The position numbers were made by a program, and so were the translations under genes. A stretch of 64,000 nucleotides of DNA from Brachypterus glaber (taxonomy: Eukaryota > Arthropoda > Insecta > Coleoptera > Kateretidae). Below the pieces are notes generated by a model that saw only the letters and a list, made by a program, of their open reading frames with translations, was not told where the DNA came from and made no database searches. Location: assembly GCA_958510825.1 (NCBI GenBank), contig OY294051.1, forward strand, positions 3,224,001 through 3,288,000, in the 5' to 3' direction. Shown piece after piece: positions 1 to 10,577 of this stretch (position 1 is the stretch's first letter; each line of letters begins with the position of its first letter).

Positions 1-1454
1 CTTAATAAAATTTGTCCTGTGCTTTAAATTGAATTTAACTGATACATATCTGTTTAAAATCCTGGATTTTCAAAAACATTATCTGTCGGTACTTCAGACG
101 TAGCATCCAGCCTCTCGAACAAAGCTCGGATATGATACAGACAACATATGTCAACACTGCAGCATAAACACCGTTAGCGGCTCAGAGTATACTTCAACAA
201 AAATCAGAATAGCGGTCCTGAACTTCGGAACTACCCATAGGCATCCTTCTATTGATATATAGGTCAATAGGTTACAATTTTCCCCATAGCTGTCGGTCAA
301 GGTCACAACAAAAATCTTAGGCCTTAAGCACAATTTTAGCCACAATTAAAACTTCAGCTACAACGAAAAACTTCGGTCGAAAAGAAAAACCCTGAAACAA
401 TAGGCCTAAGTAAGTAAAAGCCTTTGGTTTAAAAACACAAAATATACGAACCCTTTCTCGAAGAGGTTTTTCTTATTATTCCAAATTGACAAAAACAAAT
501 CAGCCATAGGTCGTTTTTTTGGATTTTGATAGAGTCTTAATCACTCGAGACTAAAATAAAATTAGGATTTACCATCAAAAATAAATGGTCACTTGAAAGT
601 TCGTACTTACAGATTGGAATCATTTTTATCAGCGAAATACTTCAGTTAAGCAACACAAAATGCATATCAATACATAGAACAATAGATGCACTATCTAAAT
701 CACTTAATTTAAACTGATTTTACCATAATATCTAATGGATGATTCCAGATAAACATCTCGCAGACCTTTCCGCTCGGGCCATTAAAAATCTATGCCGGAA
801 ATCTCTTCCGAATTCAAATTTCTCCACCCAAATCGAATAGTCTAGAAAACTAAGAGCGATGGACTTATATGGACTAAACTATCACAGATAAAGATAGCCA
901 ACGGAAACGCTCTTGAAACCTGCAAGTTCAAGATACGACGTACTCTAGTATATCTGTTCACTCCAATCCTACAGCGGTTGAATTATCCAGGCGAACCTAG
1001 TTCAGACATACGTAACACTGACTGACATAACCTAATATCTGCCAAACAGTTATTTAAAAATAAACAATAATATTAAGGATAATGTTTATATTTCGAAAAA
1101 TTGATGAGACACATTATAAATGTGGTGTGCTTAAGTTAATATTACAGTGGAGCCATAATACTATAAATACTAGTGTAGGAATAAGCTTTTGTTTACTACT
1201 TTAGAAACAAAGTTATGAGATATTACTTATATAAAACCACAGGACAAGGATTACTAACTGAAATTACAATACAAGGCAAGTTATTAACTAACTATAAGTT
1301 AATCCCAACTCGGATAATGAATAAGCAAAGAAATTATGTTATTAGGACCATTTGTACCACTCGTAACACAAGTTTGCTAATATACCCCCAAAACAAAAGT
1401 AAGTATTCTATGTATTCTAAATAATAAAGAATGTGGCATTTTACACATGCTACA
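1..1454 (-). repeat. 3' LTR, truncated by window edge
   Basis: This copy matches 9124-10577 with a constant offset of 9123 bases. On the minus strand the LTR starts TGTAGCATG directly after a polypurine tract. The part left of position 1 lies outside the window, so the full LTR length cannot be read here. Confidence 0.93.
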
Positions 1455-1470
1455 CAGCCTTCCTCCCCGG
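1455..1470 (-). other. Polypurine tract
   Basis: The minus strand reads CCGGGGAGGAAGGCTG directly before the LTR start TGTAGC. This is the expected position and composition for the primer of plus-strand DNA synthesis. Confidence 0.75.
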
Positions 1471-2116
1471 AAATAAAAAATATTTATTCCCAAAAATATT
1501 TTTTCATTAAAAGGAATTTCCTTTTTTATGAAAACCATAATAGTGAACTTTAAATTATTTTAAAGTTACATCAAACATTTCTATTTAAATCATTAACCAA
1601 TCAAAACTCAAAACAAAATTACTATTATATTTAAACTTCTTTTAGTTTAAATATCATTACAATAAATTTACAATTAACATCTTAGCAAGACCAGAAAGAT
1701 AAATACTTTAGAATTTTATCTCCTCAAAACTCAAAATGATTTTCAGCTGTTGTGAACTTTTGATAACTTCGTGTACCACACGCCTTGTTATACTACAAGG
1801 GACATAATCGAGAAAGTGACATAATCGGGAAAGTGACATAATCGAGAAAGTGACATAATCGGGAAAAGTCTCTCACAAAGCCTAATCGAATGAACATCTT
1901 AAATTAAATTTTATACAAAGATTAACTTTTTTCACATTACTAATTCTATTAACTTATCTATTACTTAGTTTAACCTAATCTACTAGTTACTAAAACTTCA
2001 CTATATATTTCGTACGTACTTGTCATAATCGGGATTTTAATTTTTCTAGGATCCTATTATACTAATACTGTCAATGTTAATGAATGATCGATCATTCAAT
2101 TTAAAAATTCATAATT
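1471..2116 (-). other. Untranslated stretch between pol and 3' LTR
   Basis: This is AT-rich DNA without a credible reading frame. It holds a four-copy 17-bp tandem repeat at 1801-1868, and a further partial match (cataatcggga) lies near 2025. No env frame is visible. Confidence 0.6.
1801..1868. repeat. 17-bp tandem repeat, four copies
   Basis: The units begin at 1801, 1818, 1835 and 1852 and read gacataatcgRgaaagt. The A/G position alternates a, g, a, g, which suggests duplication of a two-unit block. Confidence 0.9.
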
Positions 2117-5100
2117 CTATCCTACAGACACATCGCTATTAGAGCCAAAATGCTGCTTCAAATCTTTAACGTGCCAATCACCAATACAATTTCCTTTCTT
2201 ATCACTTAATTCATAAACTAATTTTGACTTTTTACTTATAACTTTACATAAAGTATATTTAGGTGCTAATTTAGCTGCAAAATAATTAGCTGCACTTGAA
2301 AGTACTTTATTTCTTTTCCAGACTTTATCGCCTACCATAAATGAAATTTCGCGCTTCCTAAAGTCATAGGATTTTTTATTCCGCTCGTAAGCATCATGTA
2401 AACGATTTTTTATGTCGCTAAAAATATCCTTTAACCCCGCTAAATCATTGCCATACAGTTCTCTGTCGCCAGGTTTTAATTCAACGCCGTCAGTTGACGG
2501 AATTTTGCCATAATAAGTCCCCGTAAGAGGTACGTTTCTACCGAAGTTAAGAAACGCTGGCGAAAAACCTGTGACTTCATTAACTGCTGTACGTAATGCT
2601 ACACCTAATTTACTTAAATTTTTACACCAATGCCGATGATTATCTTTTATGTACGAACGTATTGCTGTACCAATTGTACGGTTCTGCCTTTCGGTCGGGT
2701 TAACTTGGCTATGAAATTTGGCATTATACCAAATCTTTTGCACTTCATATTCCTGACAAAGCTTTTTAAATATTTTACCCGCAAATTGTGTACCGTTGTC
2801 AACTAAAATAAACTGCGGCACCCCATAAACTAAAAATACTTCATTTTCCATAAACTTAACTACTGCTTGAGCAGTTGCAGCCCTTACCGGATGTAATAAG
2901 GTATATTTCGTAAACCAATCCGAGACGACTAACAAATGCGTAAAACCCCCTGTCGATCTAGGAAATGGTCCGATAAAGTCCGCCGAAATAACCTGCCACG
3001 GAAAACGTACATCTTTTTCTTTACCCATAAAACCAGGTCGTGCTACATTACTAACTTTTTGTTCTGCACATATATTGCAAGACTTACAATACTTTAAAAT
3101 ATCGCCCCTCATACGCGGCCAATAATATTCCTGAGAAACTCTCTTTAAAGTCTTGAAAAATCCTAAGTGCGCAGCCAAAACATTATCGTGACACTCTTGT
3201 AAGACATTTTTTCTATAAAATTCTGGAACTAATAACCGCCACTCTACTATATTACTTTTAACCCCTAAATTAGATGGATAATATTTATAAATTTTACCAT
3301 CTATAACTTTAAATTCTTTATGTTGCTCTGGATTCTTGGATATTTTTTCTTTTAATGACACATAATATTTATCTTTATTACAATTTTCTATATCAAAAGA
3401 AACTAAACTAACTGATGGAAAACTAACTTTTTCCGGTTCAACCTCATCGAAAGCTCTACTCAGTGCGTCTGGCACTACATTAAGTTTACCTTTCCTAAAT
3501 TTTATATCTACATCATACTGTTGTAATTTTAAAGCCCATCTAGCTAATCGACCTGTAGGGTCCTTAAGATTACTTAAGTATTTTAAACTAGAATGATCGG
3601 TTATCGCCTCGAATCTAACGCCTTCCACATAACCCCTAAACCGCTCTATCGCATATATCAAACTAAGAAGTTCCCGTTCTCCCACCGAATAATTTCTTTC
3701 TGCTCTAGACAATGATCTACTTGCGTAGGCAATGACACGCTCTTTTTTATCTTGTAACTGCGTTAATACCGAGCCAATTCCGACATTACTAGCATCGGAT
3801 TGAATAGTAAAACGGAGAGAAAAATTAGGGGTAGCTAAAACTGGTGCTGAAATTAAAGCTTCTTTAATATTTTTGAAAGCTAGTTCCGCTTCGTCATTCC
3901 ATTTAATTGGTTTTCTTTTACCTAATCCTTTTAATAACGCGTTTAGTGGAGCTACTAACGTTGAGAAATGAGAGATAAACCTTCTGTACCAAGAACAGAG
4001 TCCAAGAAATCTTTTAACTTCAGTGGTAGTTGTTGGTCTTTTATAATTTATCATATCTTGTACTTTTGAACTGTCCGTCTGTAAACCGTCTTTATTTAAA
4101 ACAAAACCTAAATAATTTATTGATTCCCTAAATAATCTACATTTTTCATAATTAACTGTTAAATTAGCATTTCTTAAAACTTCAAAAACTTTTTTAAGTA
4201 GTTCTATATGCTCTTCAAAAGAAGAAGATACAAGAATTATATCGTCAAGATAAACAAACAAATACGGCTCCCAGGATGGCCCAAATAACTTGTCCATTAA
4301 TCTTTGTTGTCGTTGAGCTGCATTTGCCAACCCAAATGGCATTACATTAAAATGATATAGTCCATATCCAGGAACTGTAAATGCTGTTTTTACTTTTGAC
4401 GAATTAGTCAGTGGGATTTGCCAGAATGCTTTTTTCAAATCGATAGTCGAGATATACTTAGCTTTGCCTAATGTTTTTAAAATCCTATCAATACGCGGTA
4501 ATGGATATGAATCTTTTTTAGTTACAGAGTTAAGTTTGCGCCCGTCAAAACAAAGTCTTTGAGTACCATCTGATTTTTTAACTAATAAAACGGGACTATT
4601 ATATTCACTATGTGATGGTGAAACTACGCCTTGTTTCAACATCTCTTTTAGCTCCTTAACTAAAATATCTAACATGTACGGTGACATACTATATTGTCTC
4701 ATTTTAAATGGCTTACTATCCCCTGTATCAATATCGTGTTGCATTACATTTGTTCTACCTAACTTTTCCCCACTTATCTTTTTAAACAAATTATGAATTT
4801 CTTTAGCTTTAATTTTTTCCTGTTCATTTAACTCAACTAAACCACTGTCTTTTTTATTACTATCGCTATCACTAATCATACTAATATTATTACTATTAAA
4901 TTTCCAAGAATCGTTCGCAAAATTTAACGAAAGTGAGAATAATCTAATAAAATCCATACCTAAAATAAAATTTGTCTTTACTGTAGGTGCTACTAAACAT
5001 GATAAAATTTTCACCTTATCATTAACTTTTATAGGTAAATCAATCATACCTAAAACTTCTTGTTTTTTCTTATCAGCTGTTGTCACAAAATTAATTTTAC

Positions 5101-5557
5101 TTTTTGAAATATTTAAACCTAAACTTTTAAGTAATTTTAAACCTATATCACCTATTATTGAACAATTTGCCCCTGTATCTAACAACGCAATAATACTATT
5201 ATCAAAAATACTAATTTTCATATAGGGTCTATTATCTTCTTTTACTTTTTGAAACGGATTTACATTTACTATTGATATATGTGGATTTTTAAATTCTTTA
5301 AAAAATGACTTTACCTTATCTAACCAATTTTTCCACTCCGATTTTGAAAAATAGTTATTAGACTCGGCTTTACTAAAACTATTTTTATTTAAATTTCTAT
5401 CAAAATTTGAATTTTTACTATGGTTAATTAAATTTACATTTTTATAATCGATCACAGCCCTAGGATAATGTGAATGTCGGCTATTCATTCGCACTCCTTC
5501 AACTAGTTTTTTGAACAGTTTGGACAGTCTTTTACCATCACATCTTTTTTTCCACAT
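2117..5557 (-). CDS. pol: Pol polyprotein (protease, RT, RNase H, integrase)
   Basis: The frame encodes 1146 residues counted from its first ATG. The aspartic protease motif DTG is at 127-129. The reverse transcriptase has its catalytic YLDD at about 436-439. The RNase H core (SDAS) is near 587-590. Integrase has an HHCC finger (H790, H797, C824, C827) and a D860-D920-E956 triad with the classic 35-residue spacing before E. All catalytic residues I looked for are present and the frame has no stop, so the enzyme set looks functional. Pol overlaps the end of gag in the -1 frame. Its first ATG is probably not the real start, because translation is expected to enter by frameshift at 5506-5512 or 5545-5551. 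The family is Ty3/Gypsy; the exact clade was not determined. Confidence 0.93.
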   Translation of the reverse strand: MWKKRCDGKRLSKLFKKLVEGVRMNSRHSHYPRAVIDYKNVNLINHSKNSNFDRNLNKNSFSKAESNNYFSKSEWKNWLDKVKSFFKEFKNPHISIVNVNPFQKVKEDNRPYMKISIFDNSIIALLDTGANCSIIGDIGLKLLKSLGLNISKSKINFVTTADKKKQEVLGMIDLPIKVNDKVKILSCLVAPTVKTNFILGMDFIRLFSLSLNFANDSWKFNSNNISMISDSDSNKKDSGLVELNEQEKIKAKEIHNLFKKISGEKLGRTNVMQHDIDTGDSKPFKMRQYSMSPYMLDILVKELKEMLKQGVVSPSHSEYNSPVLLVKKSDGTQRLCFDGRKLNSVTKKDSYPLPRIDRILKTLGKAKYISTIDLKKAFWQIPLTNSSKVKTAFTVPGYGLYHFNVMPFGLANAAQRQQRLMDKLFGPSWEPYLFVYLDDIILVSSSFEEHIELLKKVFEVLRNANLTVNYEKCRLFRESINYLGFVLNKDGLQTDSSKVQDMINYKRPTTTTEVKRFLGLCSWYRRFISHFSTLVAPLNALLKGLGKRKPIKWNDEAELAFKNIKEALISAPVLATPNFSLRFTIQSDASNVGIGSVLTQLQDKKERVIAYASRSLSRAERNYSVGERELLSLIYAIERFRGYVEGVRFEAITDHSSLKYLSNLKDPTGRLARWALKLQQYDVDIKFRKGKLNVVPDALSRAFDEVEPEKVSFPSVSLVSFDIENCNKDKYYVSLKEKISKNPEQHKEFKVIDGKIYKYYPSNLGVKSNIVEWRLLVPEFYRKNVLQECHDNVLAAHLGFFKTLKRVSQEYYWPRMRGDILKYCKSCNICAEQKVSNVARPGFMGKEKDVRFPWQVISADFIGPFPRSTGGFTHLLVVSDWFTKYTLLHPVRAATAQAVVKFMENEVFLVYGVPQFILVDNGTQFAGKIFKKLCQEYEVQKIWYNAKFHSQVNPTERQNRTIGTAIRSYIKDNHRHWCKNLSKLGVALRTAVNEVTGFSPAFLNFGRNVPLTGTYYGKIPSTDGVELKPGDRELYGNDLAGLKDIFSDIKNRLHDAYERNKKSYDFRKREISFMVGDKVWKRNKVLSSAANYFAAKLAPKYTLCKVISKKSKLVYELSDKKGNCIGDWHVKDLKQHFGSNSDVSVG

Positions 5558-7080
5558 TTAAAACAAAATATGCTACGTTTAGCCAGACATTTACTAAACA
5601 CATGGTTAGGCTGTGAGCAATTATAGCATATAATCTGTTTAGGCTGAATATTATTTTCAGTTCTAGCATTGTTATTAGTATTATCGCTATTTCTGTTATT
5701 TCCAAAATTACTTTTATAACCGTTTCTAACATTATTATTAAATCTACTATTTGAATTACTATTATAGTTACTATACCTATTGTTGGCATTGTTATAATTA
5801 TTATACCGATTACTAGTATTATCATAACTATTATATTTATTATTTGCATTATAATTATTATTATTTGTGTTACTTTTATTGGCATTATTTTGACTACAGC
5901 TGACTTGACAAACATTATTTTGACTAATATTTTCTTCTCTACAAATATTTCTACTTGATTCAGGCCTTTCACAACAACAGTTTACTGAATTTTCTAAACT
6001 TTCAACAACATTAATTTTTGGATTTACTTTTTTAGCAACCGCATTTTTATTTGATACACATTTTTGTTTCCATGCATATGCATCGTCCAACTTTTTACAA
6101 TATTTTCTTAAGTCATTTAATGAATTTATATCAACCAATGAAAGAGGAGTAAAGTAATGCGGAAGTATACGTTCCCTAATACTTTTCAATTTTGTATAAT
6201 CACTAGGTTTTCGCAATAACCGATTAAATAAAGTTTCCATAGAACCTATAAAAACCGATATTGACTCGTCCTGTTTTTGATATCTACTTCTTATATCATC
6301 CCAAGTACGGTCATCCACGCTTGCAGATAAAAATTCCTTTTTCAAACACTCAACCAGATCGGACCAACTATTTACTGAACTTCTAACCGATAAAAACCAC
6401 GAAAGGGCTGGTTCCTTAAACAAATCGTAGGCAGTTTTGAACAACATGTCATCTGATACATTTCTACATATTTTTAGGTAGTCAACTTTTTCAATAAATG
6501 ATAAAACATCAGATGTTCCATCAAAACTAACCCCCCACTTGTAAACTGGAACTGGTTTTATAAAATCTTGGTCCAATCTGACCGTTGTATTTGCTAAAGG
6601 TTGAATTACTGTGCTATTTAAATTAATGTTATTATCACAAACCCCTTTTGCTACAAATTTTTCATGCGCGTCCACTAAATCTGCTTCTATTTCTAAACAA
6701 TTAGCTCTATTTATTTTAATAAATTTATCTCTATTTTGTTCTTCATCTTTTACCAATGGAAACCTATTTAATCGTTTATTAATATGTGCTAAATTTGATT
6801 TAATACGAATAAGTTGTGACATACCATACTCAAATTCATTAACTTCTTTAATTAAATTTCTAACCACCTCTATATTATCCTCTATAATTTTCATTTCCCC
6901 TTTATAATCGAATTCAGGATCAACATATTTACTATCATCAGTATCTTGTGCTATTGCCCTACCCAGAGTTTTAATTTTTGAATTTCTATCATTCCGCGGT
7001 ATTAAAGATCTGATGCGTAGCTCATAATTTAATTGGTCAACTGTTAAATAACGAAGATCCATTTTATTTAAATCCTCCAT
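5503..7080 (-). CDS. gag: Gag nucleocapsid polyprotein
   Basis: The 525-residue frame starts MEDLNKMDLRYLTVDQLNYE. A retrotransposon capsid-like region covers roughly residues 180-345, including the ALSWF and W-x-D-L features of gag proteins. A strongly Asn/Tyr-rich linker covers about residues 400-470. Near the C-terminus is one canonical CX2CX4HX4C knuckle (CYNCSQPNHVFSKC). A second follows in which the histidine position is valine (CFKCGKKDVMVKDC), so it is degenerate. Gag forms the particle and binds the RNA. The gene ends inside the pol frame, and an A_AAA_AAC heptamer stands immediately before its stop codon. The start codon is the first ATG of the open frame. Confidence 0.9.
   Translation of the reverse strand: MEDLNKMDLRYLTVDQLNYELRIRSLIPRNDRNSKIKTLGRAIAQDTDDSKYVDPEFDYKGEMKIIEDNIEVVRNLIKEVNEFEYGMSQLIRIKSNLAHINKRLNRFPLVKDEEQNRDKFIKINRANCLEIEADLVDAHEKFVAKGVCDNNINLNSTVIQPLANTTVRLDQDFIKPVPVYKWGVSFDGTSDVLSFIEKVDYLKICRNVSDDMLFKTAYDLFKEPALSWFLSVRSSVNSWSDLVECLKKEFLSASVDDRTWDDIRSRYQKQDESISVFIGSMETLFNRLLRKPSDYTKLKSIRERILPHYFTPLSLVDINSLNDLRKYCKKLDDAYAWKQKCVSNKNAVAKKVNPKINVVESLENSVNCCCERPESSRNICREENISQNNVCQVSCSQNNANKSNTNNNNYNANNKYNSYDNTSNRYNNYNNANNRYSNYNSNSNSRFNNNVRNGYKSNFGNNRNSDNTNNNARTENNIQPKQIICYNCSQPNHVFSKCLAKRSIFCFKCGKKDVMVKDCPNCSKN
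5506..5512 (-). promoter_or_regulatory. -1 ribosomal frameshift site (gag to pol)
   Basis: In the gag frame the minus strand reads TCA AAA AAC TAG, giving the heptamer A AAA AAC directly before the gag stop. Slipping back one base continues as CTA GTT GAA GGA, which is the pol frame. This heptamer type is a well-known efficient eukaryotic -1 slippery site. A second possible site, A AAA AAA, lies upstream at 5545-5551 and leads into the same frame. Confidence 0.65.
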
Positions 7081-8688
7081 TTTGAAAATTATTTATTTAT
7101 TTTATAAAACTGAAATTTATTTCAAAACTATTTTTTACTTTAATATCTACCCTCGTATAAAATTTTGTACCTAAATTTAATCTTTACCTAAAATTGTGAG
7201 AAGAAAACACTGTCAAAATTATTTTCACTTTCTTTTTCTATTTTATTTTTAGAAAAAAATTCAAAAATTTAATTTTTCTACTACTAAAAAATTTTTTCAA
7301 TGTCACGGCGTATGCTAGTACCACCCTGTATACTACTATTTCCAAAAAATATTACTTTTTATTTTCTAATAAAAGTTACTAACTTTTTAATTTACCCCTG
7401 TATATATTTTACAGTTATTTTCCAAAAATACTAAAAAATTCTATTCTATTGGCTTAAGAATGGCACGCTAAATCTTTGCAAAAACTAATAGCGTTATGTA
7501 CTCTACTTGCACAAAATTTTTATCAAATATTCTCAAAAAAATTTTTTTCTCAAAATTTTTTCTACAACTCACAAAATCGTACTCAAAAATACCCAAAAAA
7601 AATAATTTCCCAGATTTATGTATTCTAAACCCGAAAAAAAATATTAATCTAAACTATTGAAATATATGTGCTCTACTGGCCTCATAAAATTTCAAAAAAA
7701 TACTTTATTGTACTCTATTGGAACAATAAGTATACAAAAAACTACTAAATTTGTTGCTTGGTAAGGTTAAAATTTTGAATAGCTTCGGCTAAAGTGTCTT
7801 AAAATTTCAAGCAATCAAATTATAAACCATCCTCTACCGGCTGGCAACCCTATAAATGCTGTACAGTATAACCGTGTTCTGGCTCTATAAAATATGAAAT
7901 AAAATTCCCCCTCCACTCAGGTTACAAAAACGCACAGGATATACTATTTGGTAGCCTCTATCTCGGCTATACAAGGTCTGTAAAGAGTACCCTCAAATGT
8001 TTCCTCACTACCAGAGTAAAGAAAAAATACTATATTCTCAGCGAAATTTTTCTTTTCATTGAAAAAAACGCTCAATCCATATAAACGGAAAGACTGTACA
8101 GCTTAACGACATACCTCTGACCAAAATTTTTATTTATTTGTTCTATTGACCAATAAATATAAAAAATATTCACACCTGATATTTCTTACTCTACTGCATC
8201 TCAAAACTATTGACCTCTCTGCTATGTTAAACCTATATAAAAAAATATAAAAAATACTTATTTTCCCAAAACTTATTTTTGGAACCAAAATTCAAAAATA
8301 TTTAATATATTTTTTTTTTAATCCTAATGTTCCGCAATGTACCGATAAAGTGTACCTTCTATCATATACAGTTTCCCATATTATCAAACCACACAAAATA
8401 CTTTTTGGATATATTGTTCAAATTTTACTAAACATAACTATACTGATATACTATCTCATATACTAACTTTACAAATACTATCTTTTCAAAAAAATATAAA
8501 AAATCTACCACATTTGCATAACCCACGTATTAAAGGGCGCCACTTTGTATCGAGTTTTCTTGGGGAACTATAAAATAAAGTTATTAGACTGGGCACTTGT
8601 TCCCAAGGTACTCGAGTGCGGACGGCTAGCAGGCATCAGCGGGGCAATTGGGCAATGAGTCGGCAAATATGGTAGGCCTTGAGCGCCA
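7081..8688 (-). other. Retrotransposon 5' leader
   Basis: This is about 1.6 kb of non-coding DNA between the 5' LTR and gag. It contains a loosely repeated motif, CTCTAYTGG on the plus strand, near 7441, 7499, 7670, 7712, 7831, 8140 and 8188. It may hold packaging or regulatory sites. I saw no clear array of known insulator sites. Confidence 0.5.
8671..8688 (-). other. Candidate primer binding site
   Basis: The minus strand reads TGGCGCTCAAGGCC, starting with the TGG expected for pairing to a tRNA 3' CCA. I could not match it to a specific tRNA. The LTR inner edge is also unsettled: a TGTAG at 8809 would pair with the TGTAGC at the other end as a terminal inverted repeat, which conflicts with this position. 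Confidence 0.3.
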
Positions 8689-8753
8689 GGAGTTTTGAAA
8701 AACAAAACAATAAACTATAGTATGAGTAAAAAACTCCAAATACTCATATCGGT

Positions 8754-8755
<2 letters not shown>

Positions 8756-8788
<33 letters not shown>

Positions 8789-8790
8789 AT
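8756..8790. repeat. (AT)n microsatellite
   Basis: A simple AT dinucleotide run with one interruption, in or next to the 5' LTR. Confidence 0.9.
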
Positions 8791-9123
8791 ATATCCAAAA
8801 ATACTATGTGTAGGGTTGGTAACAGTAACTAAAAACAGTATATAATTAATGGCACACTTTTAATAAAACAAAATATATTACATACGTATGTATGCATAGT
8901 CGAAAATATGCATATTAGCAAAACTTGAAATTGTTTGTACTTAAATAGTTAATAATTACATTTTCTGAAAATTAAACATAGAAAAATAGGTATATCCATT
9001 AAGGATTTACGGTACTTAATCGGGTAATAGCTATTATTCCGTTACAAATAAAAATATTAAACATAAGAACAAATTTCATTACTTTCGAGAACCTTTCGTT
9101 AAGTTTAAAAATTAAACTTAAAT

Positions 9124-10577
9124 CTTAATAAAATTTGTCCTGTGCTTTAAATTGAATTTAACTGATACATATCTGTTTAAAATCCTGGATTTTCAAAAAC
9201 ATTATCTGTCGGTACTTCAGACGTAGCATCCAGCCTCTCGAACAAAGCTCGGATATGATACAGACAACATATGTCAACACTGCAGCATAAACACCGTTAG
9301 CGGCTCAGAGTATACTTCAACAAAAATCAGAATAGCGGTCCTGAACTTCGGAACTACCCATAGGCATCCTTCTATTGATATATAGGTCAATAGGTTACAA
9401 TTTTCCCCATAGCTGTCGGTCAAGGTCACAACAAAAATCTTAGGCCTTAAGCACAATTTTAGCCACAATTAAAACTTCAGCTACAACGAAAAACTTCGGT
9501 CGAAAAGAAAAACCCTGAAACAATAGGCCTAAGTAAGTAAAAGCCTTTGGTTTAAAAACACAAAATATACGAACCCTTTCTCGAAGAGGTTTTTCTTATT
9601 ATTCCAAATTGACAAAAACAAATCAGCCATAGGTCGTTTTTTTGGATTTTGATAGAGTCTTAATCACTCGAGACTAAAATAAAATTAGGATTTACCATCA
9701 AAAATAAATGGTCACTTGAAAGTTCGTACTTACAGATTGGAATCATTTTTATCAGCGAAATACTTCAGTTAAGCAACACAAAATGCATATCAATACATAG
9801 AACAATAGATGCACTATCTAAATCACTTAATTTAAACTGATTTTACCATAATATCTAATGGATGATTCCAGATAAACATCTCGCAGACCTTTCCGCTCGG
9901 GCCATTAAAAATCTATGCCGGAAATCTCTTCCGAATTCAAATTTCTCCACCCAAATCGAATAGTCTAGAAAACTAAGAGCGATGGACTTATATGGACTAA
10001 ACTATCACAGATAAAGATAGCCAACGGAAACGCTCTTGAAACCTGCAAGTTCAAGATACGACGTACTCTAGTATATCTGTTCACTCCAATCCTACAGCGG
10101 TTGAATTATCCAGGCGAACCTAGTTCAGACATACGTAACACTGACTGACATAACCTAATATCTGCCAAACAGTTATTTAAAAATAAACAATAATATTAAG
10201 GATAATGTTTATATTTCGAAAAATTGATGAGACACATTATAAATGTGGTGTGCTTAAGTTAATATTACAGTGGAGCCATAATACTATAAATACTAGTGTA
10301 GGAATAAGCTTTTGTTTACTACTTTAGAAACAAAGTTATGAGATATTACTTATATAAAACCACAGGACAAGGATTACTAACTGAAATTACAATACAAGGC
10401 AAGTTATTAACTAACTATAAGTTAATCCCAACTCGGATAATGAATAAGCAAAGAAATTATGTTATTAGGACCATTTGTACCACTCGTAACACAAGTTTGC
10501 TAATATACCCCCAAAACAAAAGTAAGTATTCTATGTATTCTAAATAATAAAGAATGTGGCATTTTACACATGCTACA
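9124..10577 (-). repeat. 5' LTR (matched part)
   Basis: This is the second copy of 1-1454. It ends on the plus strand at ...tgctaca at 10577, where the left and right flanks diverge. The LTR probably continues leftward to about 8690 or 8809, but the missing part of the left copy prevents a check. Confidence 0.92.

Larger units (their letters stand above)
1..10577 (-). mobile_element. Ty3/Gypsy LTR retrotransposon, near complete
   Basis: The element is transcribed right to left. Its 5' LTR is on the right, followed leftward by a leader of about 1.6 kb, gag, pol in an overlapping -1 frame, a polypurine tract and the 3' LTR, which is cut by the window start. Positions 1-1454 repeat at 9124-10577, and I found no difference in the stretches I compared, so the insertion looks recent. 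Both reading frames are open. The domain order protease, reverse transcriptase, RNase H, integrase is that of Ty3/Gypsy. No env-like frame is present between pol and the 3' LTR. The element lies antisense to DDX42 and may sit in one of its upstream introns, since the DDX42 5' exons were not found in between. Confidence 0.93.

Noticed and set aside
151..345. Small frames inside both LTR copies
   Set aside because: They repeat because the LTRs are duplicates. No sign of coding selection.
1801..1868. A CRISPR-like array
   Set aside because: Direct 17-bp repeats without spacers in a eukaryotic retrotransposon; a simple tandem repeat.
5538..5972. Ile/Met-rich minus-strand frame within gag
   Set aside because: It is the shifted reading of the Asn-rich repeat region in gag.
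6611..6907. Plus-strand frame opposite gag
   Set aside because: Mirror of the gag coding strand. No start context or known domain.
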